A stretch of 9,973 nt of DNA. Source: Psychrobacter sp. (GTDB taxonomy: Bacteria > Pseudomonadota > Gammaproteobacteria > Pseudomonadales > Moraxellaceae). Positions 1-5,922 of the stretch are shown piece by piece. The stretch spans positions 1-9,973 of the forward strand of contig JARIAA010000063.1 of assembly GCA_029264635.1 (NCBI GenBank). The letters run 5' to 3'. The notes under the pieces were generated by a model. It had not been told where the DNA came from, did not search any database, and saw nothing but the letters and a program-made list of their open reading frames with translations. Each line of letters opens with the position of its first letter. Within the stretch, counting starts at the first letter, position 1. Made by a program: the position numbers and the translations under genes.

Positions 1-494
1 CGACGCTCACCGCCTGAGACGCTCATCCCCAAAGACTTACGCACGTGCTCCAAATGAAATTCGCCAATTAACTTTTCAAGCTCTTGATGCCGCTCAGCAG
101 TAGTTAGCCCTTTACGAGTTTGCAAAATAGCTAAGATATTATCTTCGATAGATAGCTTACGAAAAATAGAAGCTTCTTGCGGCAAATAACCAATGCCAGC
201 ACGGGCACGCTCATGCATAGCATATTTGGATAAGTCCATTTTACCTAAGGTGACACGGCCTTTATCCATATTGACCAAACCGACTACCATATAAAAGCTG
301 GTTGTCTTACCCGCACCATTTGGCCCTAACAAGCCCACCACTTGTCCTTGCTCTACAGAGAACGACACATCTTTTACCACCCAGCGCTTGCCGTAACGCT
401 TACCTAAGTTTTGCATCGTCAGACGCTCAACTATGGGGCTCGGAGTACCGCCTATTACAGATGCTTTTTGGTCAAAACTACTGTTATCACTCAT
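1..494 (-). CDS. lptB: LptB, ATPase of the LPS export ABC transporter (partial, C-terminus beyond the window)
   Basis: The visible 164 codons encode the N-terminal two thirds of an ABC ATPase. Walker A (GPNGAGKTT) is at residues 57-65, the Q-loop glutamine in YLPQEASIF at Q106, and the signature motif SVSGGER at 158-164, right at the window edge; Walker B and the H-loop lie outside. In the family, LptB dimers on the cytoplasmic face bind LptF/LptG and power extraction of LPS from the inner membrane into the LptC-LptA bridge. The GHERARxGIGYLPQE-type stretch after Walker A is typical of LptB rather than other ABC proteins. The ATG at 492-494 gives about 20 extra residues before the usual start of the fold; a second ATG at residue 27 could be the true start, and neither has a strong ribosome binding site. 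It lies 52 bp after lptA, probably in the same transcript. Confidence 0.95.
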   Translation of the reverse strand, partial: MSDNSSFDQKASVIGGTPSPIVERLTMQNLGKRYGKRWVVKDVSFSVEQGQVVGLLGPNGAGKTTSFYMVVGLVNMDKGRVTLGKMDLSKYAMHERARAGIGYLPQEASIFRKLSIEDNILAILQTRKGLTTAERHQELEKLIGEFHLEHVRKSLGMSVSGGER

Positions 495-546
495 ATATTA
501 CTCATACTAAGGCAAATTTAAGCACTCATATAAACCAATGCACAGA

Positions 547-1101
547 CTAACGTATACTGCTTTGATTGGTATTATTATTCGGTGGAAGTATCAACTCAAC
601 ACGCTGACTATTACCAGCCGTTGCCTCAACGTCTCCAGCTTTTAGACTATAGCGGATAACATTTCCTGCAAAGCTTGCCCCATTTTGAACCAATTTTGCA
701 TTGCCTGTTAATGTAACGATACCGTTCATTGCATTGTAATCAATCTTATTGGCTTGACCTTTTGCTAGCCCTTTTTCTTGGGTGATGATTTGCTGCATGG
801 TGGCTGGACTTCCCGTTGCCACTGCCGAATTGATACTACGCTGTTGGGATAAATTTACTGTAATATCAGCAGCGGTAAGCTTAAGCGTACCTTGAGTGAT
901 AATAACGTTACCTGAGTAGCTAGTGACCCCCGTACGCTCACTATAAGTCGCTTTATCGGCCAGCAATTTGATGGGCTGATTGGCATCTGATGGCAACGCA
1001 TGGGCATACAGTGGCATAGTTAAGAGTACGACTGTGGGTAGTGTACGCAGCACATAGCGCATATGATTGCTAAAAGTAGCAGACGAAGAACTAAATTTCA
1101 T
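547..1101 (-). CDS. lptA: LptA, periplasmic LPS transport protein
   Basis: This 184-residue protein is close to the E. coli LptA length (185). The N-terminus has basic residues, a hydrophobic core (about residues 21-32) and a signal peptidase I site after AHA (33-35), so it should be exported. The mature part holds the OstA/LptA beta-jellyroll pattern: PIKLLADKATYSE, then YSGNVIITQGTLKLTAADI, then NAMNGIVTLTGNAKLVQNG. In the family, LptA oligomers join LptC in the inner membrane to LptD at the outer membrane and form the periplasmic bridge for LPS. A Met at residue 14 would also leave a working signal peptide, and no strong ribosome binding site decides between the two; the longer form is given. 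Its position between lptC and lptB matches the conserved order, but the 211 bp gap before it is unusual. Confidence 0.95.
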   Translation of the reverse strand: MKFSSSSATFSNHMRYVLRTLPTVVLLTMPLYAHALPSDANQPIKLLADKATYSERTGVTSYSGNVIITQGTLKLTAADITVNLSQQRSINSAVATGSPATMQQIITQEKGLAKGQANKIDYNAMNGIVTLTGNAKLVQNGASFAGNVIRYSLKAGDVEATAGNSQRVELILPPNNNTNQSSIR

Positions 1102-1312
1102 AAGCAGTGACTCTTGTATAATTAGAAGGCAATGAGTAGCAGAACATTAACAGCAGTTTGGTAGTACAGACTAGGCTTAGCCAATTAAATAACGTCACAT
1201 AATAAATATAACTAAGCGAAGCACTTATAAGCTATATATTATGAGAATTTTTAGTAGCCATTTTAACAACAATTTTGCAGGCTTTGAGGCTAATATGCTA
1301 GCTAAGTAAAGG
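1102..1312. other. 211 bp lptC-lptA intergenic region
   Basis: No convincing gene lies here. The sequence is AT-rich and has several TATAAT-like words on the minus strand, but none has a good -35 box at proper spacing, so an internal lptA promoter is only suspected. It contains one AAGCACT copy (1219-1225, plus strand) beside an 8 bp palindrome (CTTATAAG), and the left arm of an inverted repeat reaching into the lptC stop codon. Confidence 0.6.
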
Positions 1313-1326
1313 CTAAAACAAAGCCT
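1279..1326. repeat. 8 bp inverted repeat at the lptC stop codon
   Basis: AGGCTTTG (1279-1286) and CAAAGCCT (1319-1326) are perfect inverted arms with a 32 bp spacer, the second arm covering the last lptC codons. In lptC mRNA they could form a hairpin, but no T-run follows, so this does not look like an ordinary intrinsic terminator. It could stabilise the 3' end or cause partial attenuation before lptA, or be chance. Confidence 0.4.
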
Positions 1327-1897
1327 TATCTTGACGCTCAGCTGGCGTAAACGTTACCGCCACTTGTCCAAATTCATACTCGCCCGTTTCAAGATCAGCC
1401 TTCATACTTGACGCCTCAAAACGATTCATGCCTTGCTCAACTTTGACTGCTTCATCGCTGTAGACTTGTCTGGATTTGGTGTTGCCTTTAAGCGTCTGAC
1501 CTGTAATTTTGATTGGTTCGATATCTGATTTATCGGCTTTTTCTTGGCTAACCAGTGTAAAACCACCCGATAAACGCAGCTCTCCTGTTTGTTGATTGAT
1601 CGCAGCACTTCCTGCTTGAATCAGGTAGCGCTGCTCATCGGAGGGCTCCCAATTCATGGTAATACCTGACATCTCATCTTGATTGGTCACAGGATTGTGC
1701 GTTAGCGAATCGGCATTAAGCTCGTATTCGGTTTCACCTTGCTCGTTGGTTTGTACGGCTTTGATATCAGTTGCTTCATAATCCACTTCAGAGGCTTCTA
1801 TCTTCACTGGAGGCTCTATTTTACCTTGGCGCTGAAAAAACCAGCCAGCAATACCTGCAATAATGAGCGCCAAAATGATGAGTACTCGAGTATTCAC
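1313..1897 (-). CDS. lptC: LptC, inner-membrane anchored LPS transport protein
   Basis: The 194-residue length fits LptC (191 in E. coli). A single N-terminal transmembrane segment (about residues 4-20, LIILALIIAGIAGWFF) is followed by a periplasmic domain of repeating beta-strand character, with DYEATDIKAVQTNEQGETEYEL near the start, a common LptC pattern. In the family, LptC binds LptBFG in the membrane and hands LPS to LptA. The start codon is GTG at 1895-1897, overlapping the kdsC stop codon as GTGA, so translation is very likely coupled to kdsC. No other start fits the membrane segment. Sequence conservation in LptC is low; the call rests on topology, length and the kdsC-lptC-lptA-lptB order. 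Confidence 0.92.
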   Translation of the reverse strand: MNTRVLIILALIIAGIAGWFFQRQGKIEPPVKIEASEVDYEATDIKAVQTNEQGETEYELNADSLTHNPVTNQDEMSGITMNWEPSDEQRYLIQAGSAAINQQTGELRLSGGFTLVSQEKADKSDIEPIKITGQTLKGNTKSRQVYSDEAVKVEQGMNRFEASSMKADLETGEYEFGQVAVTFTPAERQDKALF

Positions 1898-2460
1898 GAC
1901 AAGATATCCTGCATCTGTGCCCCATCAAGCGTATAGTGGGCGATGAACTCTTGGTAATGCCCATGACCTTTTAAAATAAGATCACATACTTCCCGTACAG
2001 CGCCTGCGCCGCCTGCCCGTGTGGTGACCATATCACTACGATTGATAACCTCAGAGTGCGCATTGGGTACTGTCGCTGCAAAACCGGCTGTTTGCATGGC
2101 TTTGATATCAGGTAGATCATCACCCATATAAGCACAATCCTCAGCACGGATATTAAGTGCCGGATCTAAAGTAGCGAGTAGCTCTTTTAAAGCAATTAGC
2201 TTGTCGTCACGACCCTGAACTACATAATTAATGCCCATCTCATCTGCACGCTTATTGACCATAGGACTGCTACGACCCGTAATAATAGCCGTCAAAATAC
2301 CATAACGTGCTAAAGACTTAATCCCAACACCATCTTGTACAGAGAAGGCTTTGGTCTCAATGCCATCGGTATTATAAATGATCTGTCCATTTGATAAAAT
2401 ACCGTCAACATCTAGGATCAGCATTTTAACTTGCCCCGCCTTCTTAATTAAATCTTGCAT
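1894..2460 (-). CDS. kdsC: KdsC, 3-deoxy-D-manno-octulosonate 8-phosphate phosphatase
   Basis: This HAD-superfamily phosphatase has 188 residues, the same as E. coli KdsC. Motif I LDVDGILSNG (16-25) supplies the nucleophile D17 and the acid/base D19; motif II is ITGR (60-63); K87 fits motif III; and GDDLPD (113-118) is motif IV with the Mg-binding aspartates. There is no cap domain, as expected for the C0 HAD subclass that works as a tetramer. It removes phosphate from Kdo-8-phosphate to give Kdo, the step before CMP-Kdo formation for the LPS inner core. The ATG at 2458-2460 has a weak AAGAGA ribosome binding site six bases upstream. It lies 79 bp after kdsD and overlaps lptC by 4 bp. Confidence 0.97.
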   Translation of the reverse strand: MQDLIKKAGQVKMLILDVDGILSNGQIIYNTDGIETKAFSVQDGVGIKSLARYGILTAIITGRSSPMVNKRADEMGINYVVQGRDDKLIALKELLATLDPALNIRAEDCAYMGDDLPDIKAMQTAGFAATVPNAHSEVINRSDMVTTRAGGAGAVREVCDLILKGHGHYQEFIAHYTLDGAQMQDILS

Positions 2461-2516
2461 AATTTATCTCTTATAAAGTCTTTTTATTAAAATATAAGGC
2501 GTATCTGATGTAACTG

Positions 2517-2541
2517 AAGCACTATGAAAAGCCGAGTGCTT
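2517..2541. repeat. 7 bp hairpin between kdsD and kdsC built from AAGCACT
   Basis: AAGCACT (2517-2523) and AGTGCTT (2535-2541) are perfect arms around an 11 bp loop, the second arm overlapping the kdsD stop codon. No T-run follows on either strand, so simple termination is unlikely. A role in RNA processing or differential expression of kdsD and kdsC is possible. Both arms are copies of a 7-mer that recurs in the other gaps of the window. Confidence 0.5.
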
Positions 2542-3532
2542 ATTTCACTCCTGCTTGTAGCAAATCATGCACGGTAATAATAGCTTCTAAATGCCCTTCT
2601 TCATCTATTACTAATAACTGGCTGATAGCGTTCTCGTTCATTACGCTAAGCGCATCTGATGCGCGCATTGCTTTGCTTACTTTACGAGGATTGGTGCTCA
2701 TCACCTCATGCATAGGAGTAGCAAGATCGATCCCTCTTTCTAAACCACGACGTAAATCACCATCCGTAAAGACACCGACGACTTTTTGTTCATTATCTGT
2801 GACTACTGTCATCCCCAAGCGACCAGCAGACATAATAAACAAGGCATCTTGTAAGGGTGCTTTTTGATTGATGAGAGGCAGGTTATTTACATTGCTGTGC
2901 ATCAAGTCCTCCACTCGCGTCAATAATTGGCGACCAAGCGCGCCAGCTGGATGGGATAAGGCAAAATCTTCTGAGGTAAAATTACGAGCATGCACTAAAG
3001 CAACTGCTAACGCGTCTCCTAATGCTAAAGTGGCCGTCGTACTAGAAGTAGGCGCCAGATTAAGCGGGCAAGCTTCTTGCGATTTACCAAGGGTAAGTAC
3101 AATATCAGCAGCCATCGGTAACATGCCACGCTTGTCACGGCTGATACTAATGAGTGGAATACCTAAACGCTTGACCACTGGCAATAGTGTCTTAATCTCG
3201 TCAGATTCGCCAGAGTTAGAAATGGCTAGTAGTACATCCCCTTTCACCAGCATCCCAAGATCGCCATGACCTGCCTCACCTGGATGCATAAAAAAGGCGG
3301 GTGTGCCTGTCGAGGCAAACGTCGCCGCTATTTTGCGTCCAATCAATCCTGACTTACCCATCCCTGTGACAACGACCCGACCTTTACAGGCTAAAATAAC
3401 GTCGCAGGCTTGTGCAAACCTATCATCTATTTGTTCAGTTAGTAATGCCAATGCTGCCATCTCAGTGTTGATGGCGTCAATTGCGGTCGTTATAAATTTG
3501 GTATGGGTGATGTCTTTTGTACAGTTACTCAT
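2540..3532 (-). CDS. kdsD: KdsD, arabinose-5-phosphate isomerase
   Basis: The 330-residue protein matches the KpsF/GutQ/KdsD family (about 328). An N-terminal SIS sugar-isomerase domain includes GMGKSGLIGRK (57-67), the HPGEAGHGDLG segment (83-93) and SNSGESDE (105-112). Then comes CPLNLAPTSSTT (155-166), a family hallmark, and HPAGALGRQLL (194-204). Two CBS domains follow (about 208-265 and 275-330), with GVFTDGDLRR at the end of the first. It interconverts ribulose-5-phosphate and arabinose-5-phosphate, the first committed step to Kdo. The ATG at 3530-3532 has only a weak GAG-type ribosome binding site. Proximity to kdsC and the lpt genes favours the LPS role over GutQ. It probably has a promoter in the 227 bp before it, since a terminator-like hairpin lies after hfq. 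Confidence 0.96.
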   Translation of the reverse strand: MSNCTKDITHTKFITTAIDAINTEMAALALLTEQIDDRFAQACDVILACKGRVVVTGMGKSGLIGRKIAATFASTGTPAFFMHPGEAGHGDLGMLVKGDVLLAISNSGESDEIKTLLPVVKRLGIPLISISRDKRGMLPMAADIVLTLGKSQEACPLNLAPTSSTTATLALGDALAVALVHARNFTSEDFALSHPAGALGRQLLTRVEDLMHSNVNNLPLINQKAPLQDALFIMSAGRLGMTVVTDNEQKVVGVFTDGDLRRGLERGIDLATPMHEVMSTNPRKVSKAMRASDALSVMNENAISQLLVIDEEGHLEAIITVHDLLQAGVK

Positions 3533-3617
3533 GGTTTAACTCGTTACTTATCATTGATCAATATCCTATCTTACTATACTAAGAGTAATATTAATAATAC
3601 AGCGTTAAATGGGATAA

Positions 3618-3656
3618 CATAGCGCTGTGATGATAGCAGCATGATGATACGCTATG
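3618..3656. repeat. 7 bp inverted repeat upstream of kdsD
   Basis: CATAGCG (3618-3624) and CGCTATG (3650-3656) form perfect arms with a 25 bp spacer that itself holds two TGATGATA-like copies. The element sits about 90-125 bp before the kdsD start, in its likely promoter region. It could be an operator or an RNA hairpin in the leader; no T-run follows. Chance cannot be excluded. Confidence 0.4.
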
Positions 3657-3689
3657 CTACAGTTTATAAAATACAAAACGGTTTTATAC

Positions 3690-3720
3690 AAAAAAACCCA
3701 CTAAATAGCAGGTCTTTTTT
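3690..3720 (-). terminator. Probable intrinsic terminator after hfq
   Basis: On the minus strand about 40 bases after the hfq stop, AAAAGACC pairs with GGTTTTTT (one G-T wobble) across a 12-base loop and runs into seven Ts (3690-3696). The stem is AT-rich and has only two G-C pairs, so it is weak. A run of six Ts also follows on the plus strand, so it could work in both directions. It would separate hfq from kdsD. Confidence 0.5.
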
Positions 3721-3759
3721 ATTAGCAAAGATATTAATGATGCGTATTGACAGCAAGTA

Positions 3760-4299
3760 TTAATTGTTGTCGTCGTTATCAAAGTCACGGTCTTGCTTAT
3801 CATCAAAGTCGGTGTTTTCATTTGGGGACTCAAACCCACGATCTTGACCAAAACCACCGCGCTCAAAACCACGATCTTGACCTTGACCTAAACCGCCACG
3901 CTCAAACCCGCGATCTTGTCCTTGACCAAAACCGCCGCGGTTAAAGCCACTACGGTTAGAGGCAAAGCCGCGCTCTTCAAAGCCATTACCTGCTGGCATG
4001 TTACTACCACGCTCAAAACCACTTGTACTAGCGCCTGAATAGCCAGCCGTGCCTTGTGTCTGCATACTGCCTGTAGTAGCTGTAGTCGTGCCACGTGGAT
4101 TTCGCGCAGGAACAACGGTTGAGATAGCATGTTTATATACCATCTGACTGACCGTATTCTTAAGTAAAACAACGTATTGATCAAATGATTCAATCTGGCC
4201 TTGCAATTTAATGCCATTAACTAAAAAAATAGACACAGGAATGCGATCTTTGCGCAGTGAGTTTAAGAACGGATCTTGTAATGTTTGTCCTTTTGACAT
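3760..4299 (-). CDS. hfq: Hfq RNA chaperone with a long Gly/Arg/Phe repeat tail
   Basis: Residues 1-66 are a canonical bacterial Sm fold: Sm1 runs from about residue 8 to 46 and Sm2 carries QMVYKHAISTVVPAR (52-66). The proximal-face RNA-binding residues Q8, Q41, Y55, K56 and H57 are present; position 42 is Tyr where E. coli has Phe. Hfq hexamers pair small RNAs with mRNAs and affect mRNA stability. At 179 residues it is far longer than E. coli Hfq (102): residues 94-157 are rich in Gly, Arg, Phe and Gln with tandem FERGGFGQGQDRG-like units, and 161-179 form an acidic Asp/Asn tail. Long glycine-rich tails are known in Moraxellaceae Hfq. The start has a strong AGGAG ribosome binding site with a six-base spacer. 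It follows miaA, as in many gammaproteobacteria, but with its own likely promoter. Confidence 0.97.
   Translation of the reverse strand: MSKGQTLQDPFLNSLRKDRIPVSIFLVNGIKLQGQIESFDQYVVLLKNTVSQMVYKHAISTVVPARNPRGTTTATTGSMQTQGTAGYSGASTSGFERGSNMPAGNGFEERGFASNRSGFNRGGFGQGQDRGFERGGLGQGQDRGFERGGFGQDRGFESPNENTDFDDKQDRDFDNDDNN
3829..3939 (-). repeat. In-frame tandem repeat in the 3' part of hfq
   Basis: Three adjacent units are seen: 3829-3861 (33 bp), 3862-3900 (39 bp) and 3901-3939 (39 bp), with a degenerate fourth at 3940-3972. Each 39 bp unit encodes 13 residues of the RGFERGGxGQGQD type; the 33 bp unit lacks one GQ pair. All lengths are multiples of three, so gain or loss of units would keep the frame. 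The units differ by only a few bases, which suggests recent duplication or homogenisation. Confidence 0.85.
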
Positions 4300-4334
4300 A
4301 AAGCTCTCCTAAATATTATATAGTTATATTGTGA

Positions 4335-4409
4335 GTGCTTATTTAATTATAATCGTTAGAGGAAGACACAATAGTAAGTTTTACTAATAAAATGTATCTA
4401 AATAAGCAC
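4335..4409. repeat. 11 bp inverted repeat bracketing the hfq promoter
   Basis: GTGCTTATTTA (4335-4345) and TAAATAAGCAC (4399-4409) are perfect inverted arms separated by 53 bp. The hfq-proximal arm directly follows the likely -10 box and would cover the start of transcription; the distal arm would lie roughly 55-65 bp upstream. That layout could suit a regulator bound at two sites. As RNA, the arms would pair only in a transcript reading through from miaA. Confidence 0.6.
4337..4351 (-). promoter_or_regulatory. Possible hfq promoter (-10 box)
   Basis: A perfect TATAAT lies on the minus strand at 4351-4346, which would start transcription near 4337-4340 and give a leader of about 38 bases before the hfq ATG. 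No good -35 box is found at 16-18 bp spacing (best is weak), so an activator or another sigma factor may be involved, or the call may be wrong. Confidence 0.35.
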
Positions 4410-4690
4410 CAATTTTTTTAAGTCATTCTACTGTATACTAAATAGCACACTATTGTAAGTAACTATCTAAACCACTCTATCCTTGACGAGTTTTATCATA
4501 TAAGCTCATTTGATGACAGTAATCAGCAAAACCCACTTATGACTGATAGATTAGCAAATTATAACAGCTATATTGTCTGTACTTTGAAACTTATTGTGAT
4601 TTATTTTTCTCATTATTATTAATGTATTGTATGCTTTTTTTATTGTTATTCGCTTTATTATTCAGTCGTCTCCTCTCGTGTTTAACCTTA

Positions 4691-5878
4691 TTAATGATTA
4701 GCCTTAGTTGATAATTCATATAAATACTTATGGGCTTGTGCCATAGTGTCAAAAGACGACATTGTTATTTGTCTGGATGGACTTTTTGCTGACAACCCAG
4801 TATTTGATAGCGGCAATTGTTGTAGTTTACGTAGCCAAGTATATTGACGTTTTGCCAGCTGCCTGGTGGCATATAGTGCCTTATTTTGCATTTGTTGACA
4901 AGCAAGTGATTCAGCCTCTCTATCAACTTTCGTTGATTTGTTTGGCCATCTACTTTTATCAATTTGTTGCCTCTCTTTAATTGTAAACCCTGTCAAGTCG
5001 CCAAAAGCATCTTCAAATTGCCTTTCATCTAAATGTGATTGTCCAAAAATTGGATGTCTAATATGTACCAAGTATTCTAATACCTGTCGGTAACCAACGC
5101 AGCGCATAGAAGGTAAGTTGGGTGTCAGTGGATACTGGGCCAGCAAACTGACGACTTCAGCGACCAGCCCTTGTGCCCACATATTATCTAAGCGCTGCTC
5201 AATACGTTCGTGAAGCCATGAACGATCTGGCAATACTGCTAGTGTATGCCACTGCTGATTAGGATTATGAGCCAGCGCTTGCTTGGGCTTGCGTTGCCAA
5301 TCGCTAAGTGTGATATCCGTTTGTAGATATACTTCAATAGCACGAGTAATACGCTGGGTGTCTGTCGCATGAAGACGCTGATGACTTATGGGATCAATGT
5401 TACCAAGATAGCGGTATAGTGCATAAATACCCTCTTCTTGTCGCCACTGCGCCACACGCGTGCGAACACTATCATCGCTATCGGGCACTGGAGACAACCC
5501 ATCAAGTAGTGCCATGTAATACATCATGGTCCCCCCCACTAGCAAGGGTATCTTACCATTCTCATGACAGCTATCAATGAGGCGTGCAACATCGTTCACG
5601 AATTCAGCAACGCTATAGCTTTGCATGGGATCAATAATATCAACCAGATGATGCGGATAACGCGCAAGCTCAGCAGTCGTTGGTTTTGCCGTTCCGATAT
5701 TCATATCACGATAGATGAGCGCTGAGTCTACTGAGATTAGCTCATAATGACCAGTATCGTACAGCTCATAAGCAAGCGCCGTCTTACCACTCGCCGTTGG
5801 AGCCATCAAGCAAACGACGCTATTATCCGCTAAGCTGGAACTTAGGGTATCAGATAAGCCATCAAACGACTGTCGCAT
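4691..5878 (-). CDS. miaA: MiaA, tRNA dimethylallyltransferase, with an extra internal segment
   Basis: MiaA transfers a dimethylallyl group to N6 of A37 in tRNAs reading codons that begin with U (i6A). The P-loop APTASGKT (26-33) has Ala where E. coli has Gly, which the Walker A pattern allows. Then come DSALIYRDMNIGTAKP (51-66, substrate-binding Asp), HHLVDIIDP (76-84), LVGGTMMYYMALLDGL (113-128), DTQRITRAIEV (173-183), PSMRCVGYRQ (256-265) and ATRQLAKRQYTWLR (337-350). The length of 395 exceeds the usual 300-320: about 50 additional, polar residues lie between VGYRQ and ATRQLAKRQ (about 271-336), plus a longer C-terminus. The ATG at 5876-5878 has an AAAGG ribosome binding site. It follows mutL by 44 bp and is probably cotranscribed with it. 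Confidence 0.96.
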   Translation of the reverse strand: MRQSFDGLSDTLSSSLADNSVVCLMAPTASGKTALAYELYDTGHYELISVDSALIYRDMNIGTAKPTTAELARYPHHLVDIIDPMQSYSVAEFVNDVARLIDSCHENGKIPLLVGGTMMYYMALLDGLSPVPDSDDSVRTRVAQWRQEEGIYALYRYLGNIDPISHQRLHATDTQRITRAIEVYLQTDITLSDWQRKPKQALAHNPNQQWHTLAVLPDRSWLHERIEQRLDNMWAQGLVAEVVSLLAQYPLTPNLPSMRCVGYRQVLEYLVHIRHPIFGQSHLDERQFEDAFGDLTGFTIKERQQIDKSRWPNKSTKVDREAESLACQQMQNKALYATRQLAKRQYTWLRKLQQLPLSNTGLSAKSPSRQITMSSFDTMAQAHKYLYELSTKANH

Positions 5879-5922
5879 AAGATTGCCTTTATTAATCCTA
5901 TTGTAAATATTTAGAGGGATAA

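Larger units (their letters stand above)
4300..4690. other. 391 bp miaA-hfq intergenic region
   Basis: This AT-rich gap holds no convincing gene: the two short frames seen (4539-4622 plus, 4591-4665 minus) lack a credible start context. It contains the probable hfq promoter and leader, an 11 bp inverted repeat around it, a further 8 bp inverted pair (4368-4375 and 4449-4456), and a small TTTTA-CTAA-TAAAA hairpin (4379-4392). No intrinsic terminator is visible after miaA, so readthrough into hfq is possible. A small RNA could be hidden here, but nothing in the sequence requires one. Confidence 0.6.

Noticed and set aside
302..550. 82-codon plus-strand frame over the lptB start
   Set aside because: It lies antisense to the well-supported LptB coding sequence and has no ribosome binding site or recognisable domain.
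3553..3562. ATTGATCAAT palindrome before kdsD as an operator
   Set aside because: A single 10 bp AT-rich palindrome is common by chance, and its location gives no further support.
4539..4622. 27-codon plus-strand frame in the miaA-hfq gap
   Set aside because: No ribosome binding site, AT-driven composition, and no recognisable product.
4591..4665. Minus-strand frame with AGGAG before a CTG codon
   Set aside because: It would need a CTG start and encodes 24 mostly Asn/Lys residues, as expected from AT-rich noncoding DNA. The AGGAG alone is not enough.
4762..4980. Long open frames on both strands inside the miaA insertion, suggesting a separate gene or inserted element
   Set aside because: The MiaA frame continues unbroken through it into the conserved ATRQLAKRQ motif, and no terminal repeats or target duplications are seen.
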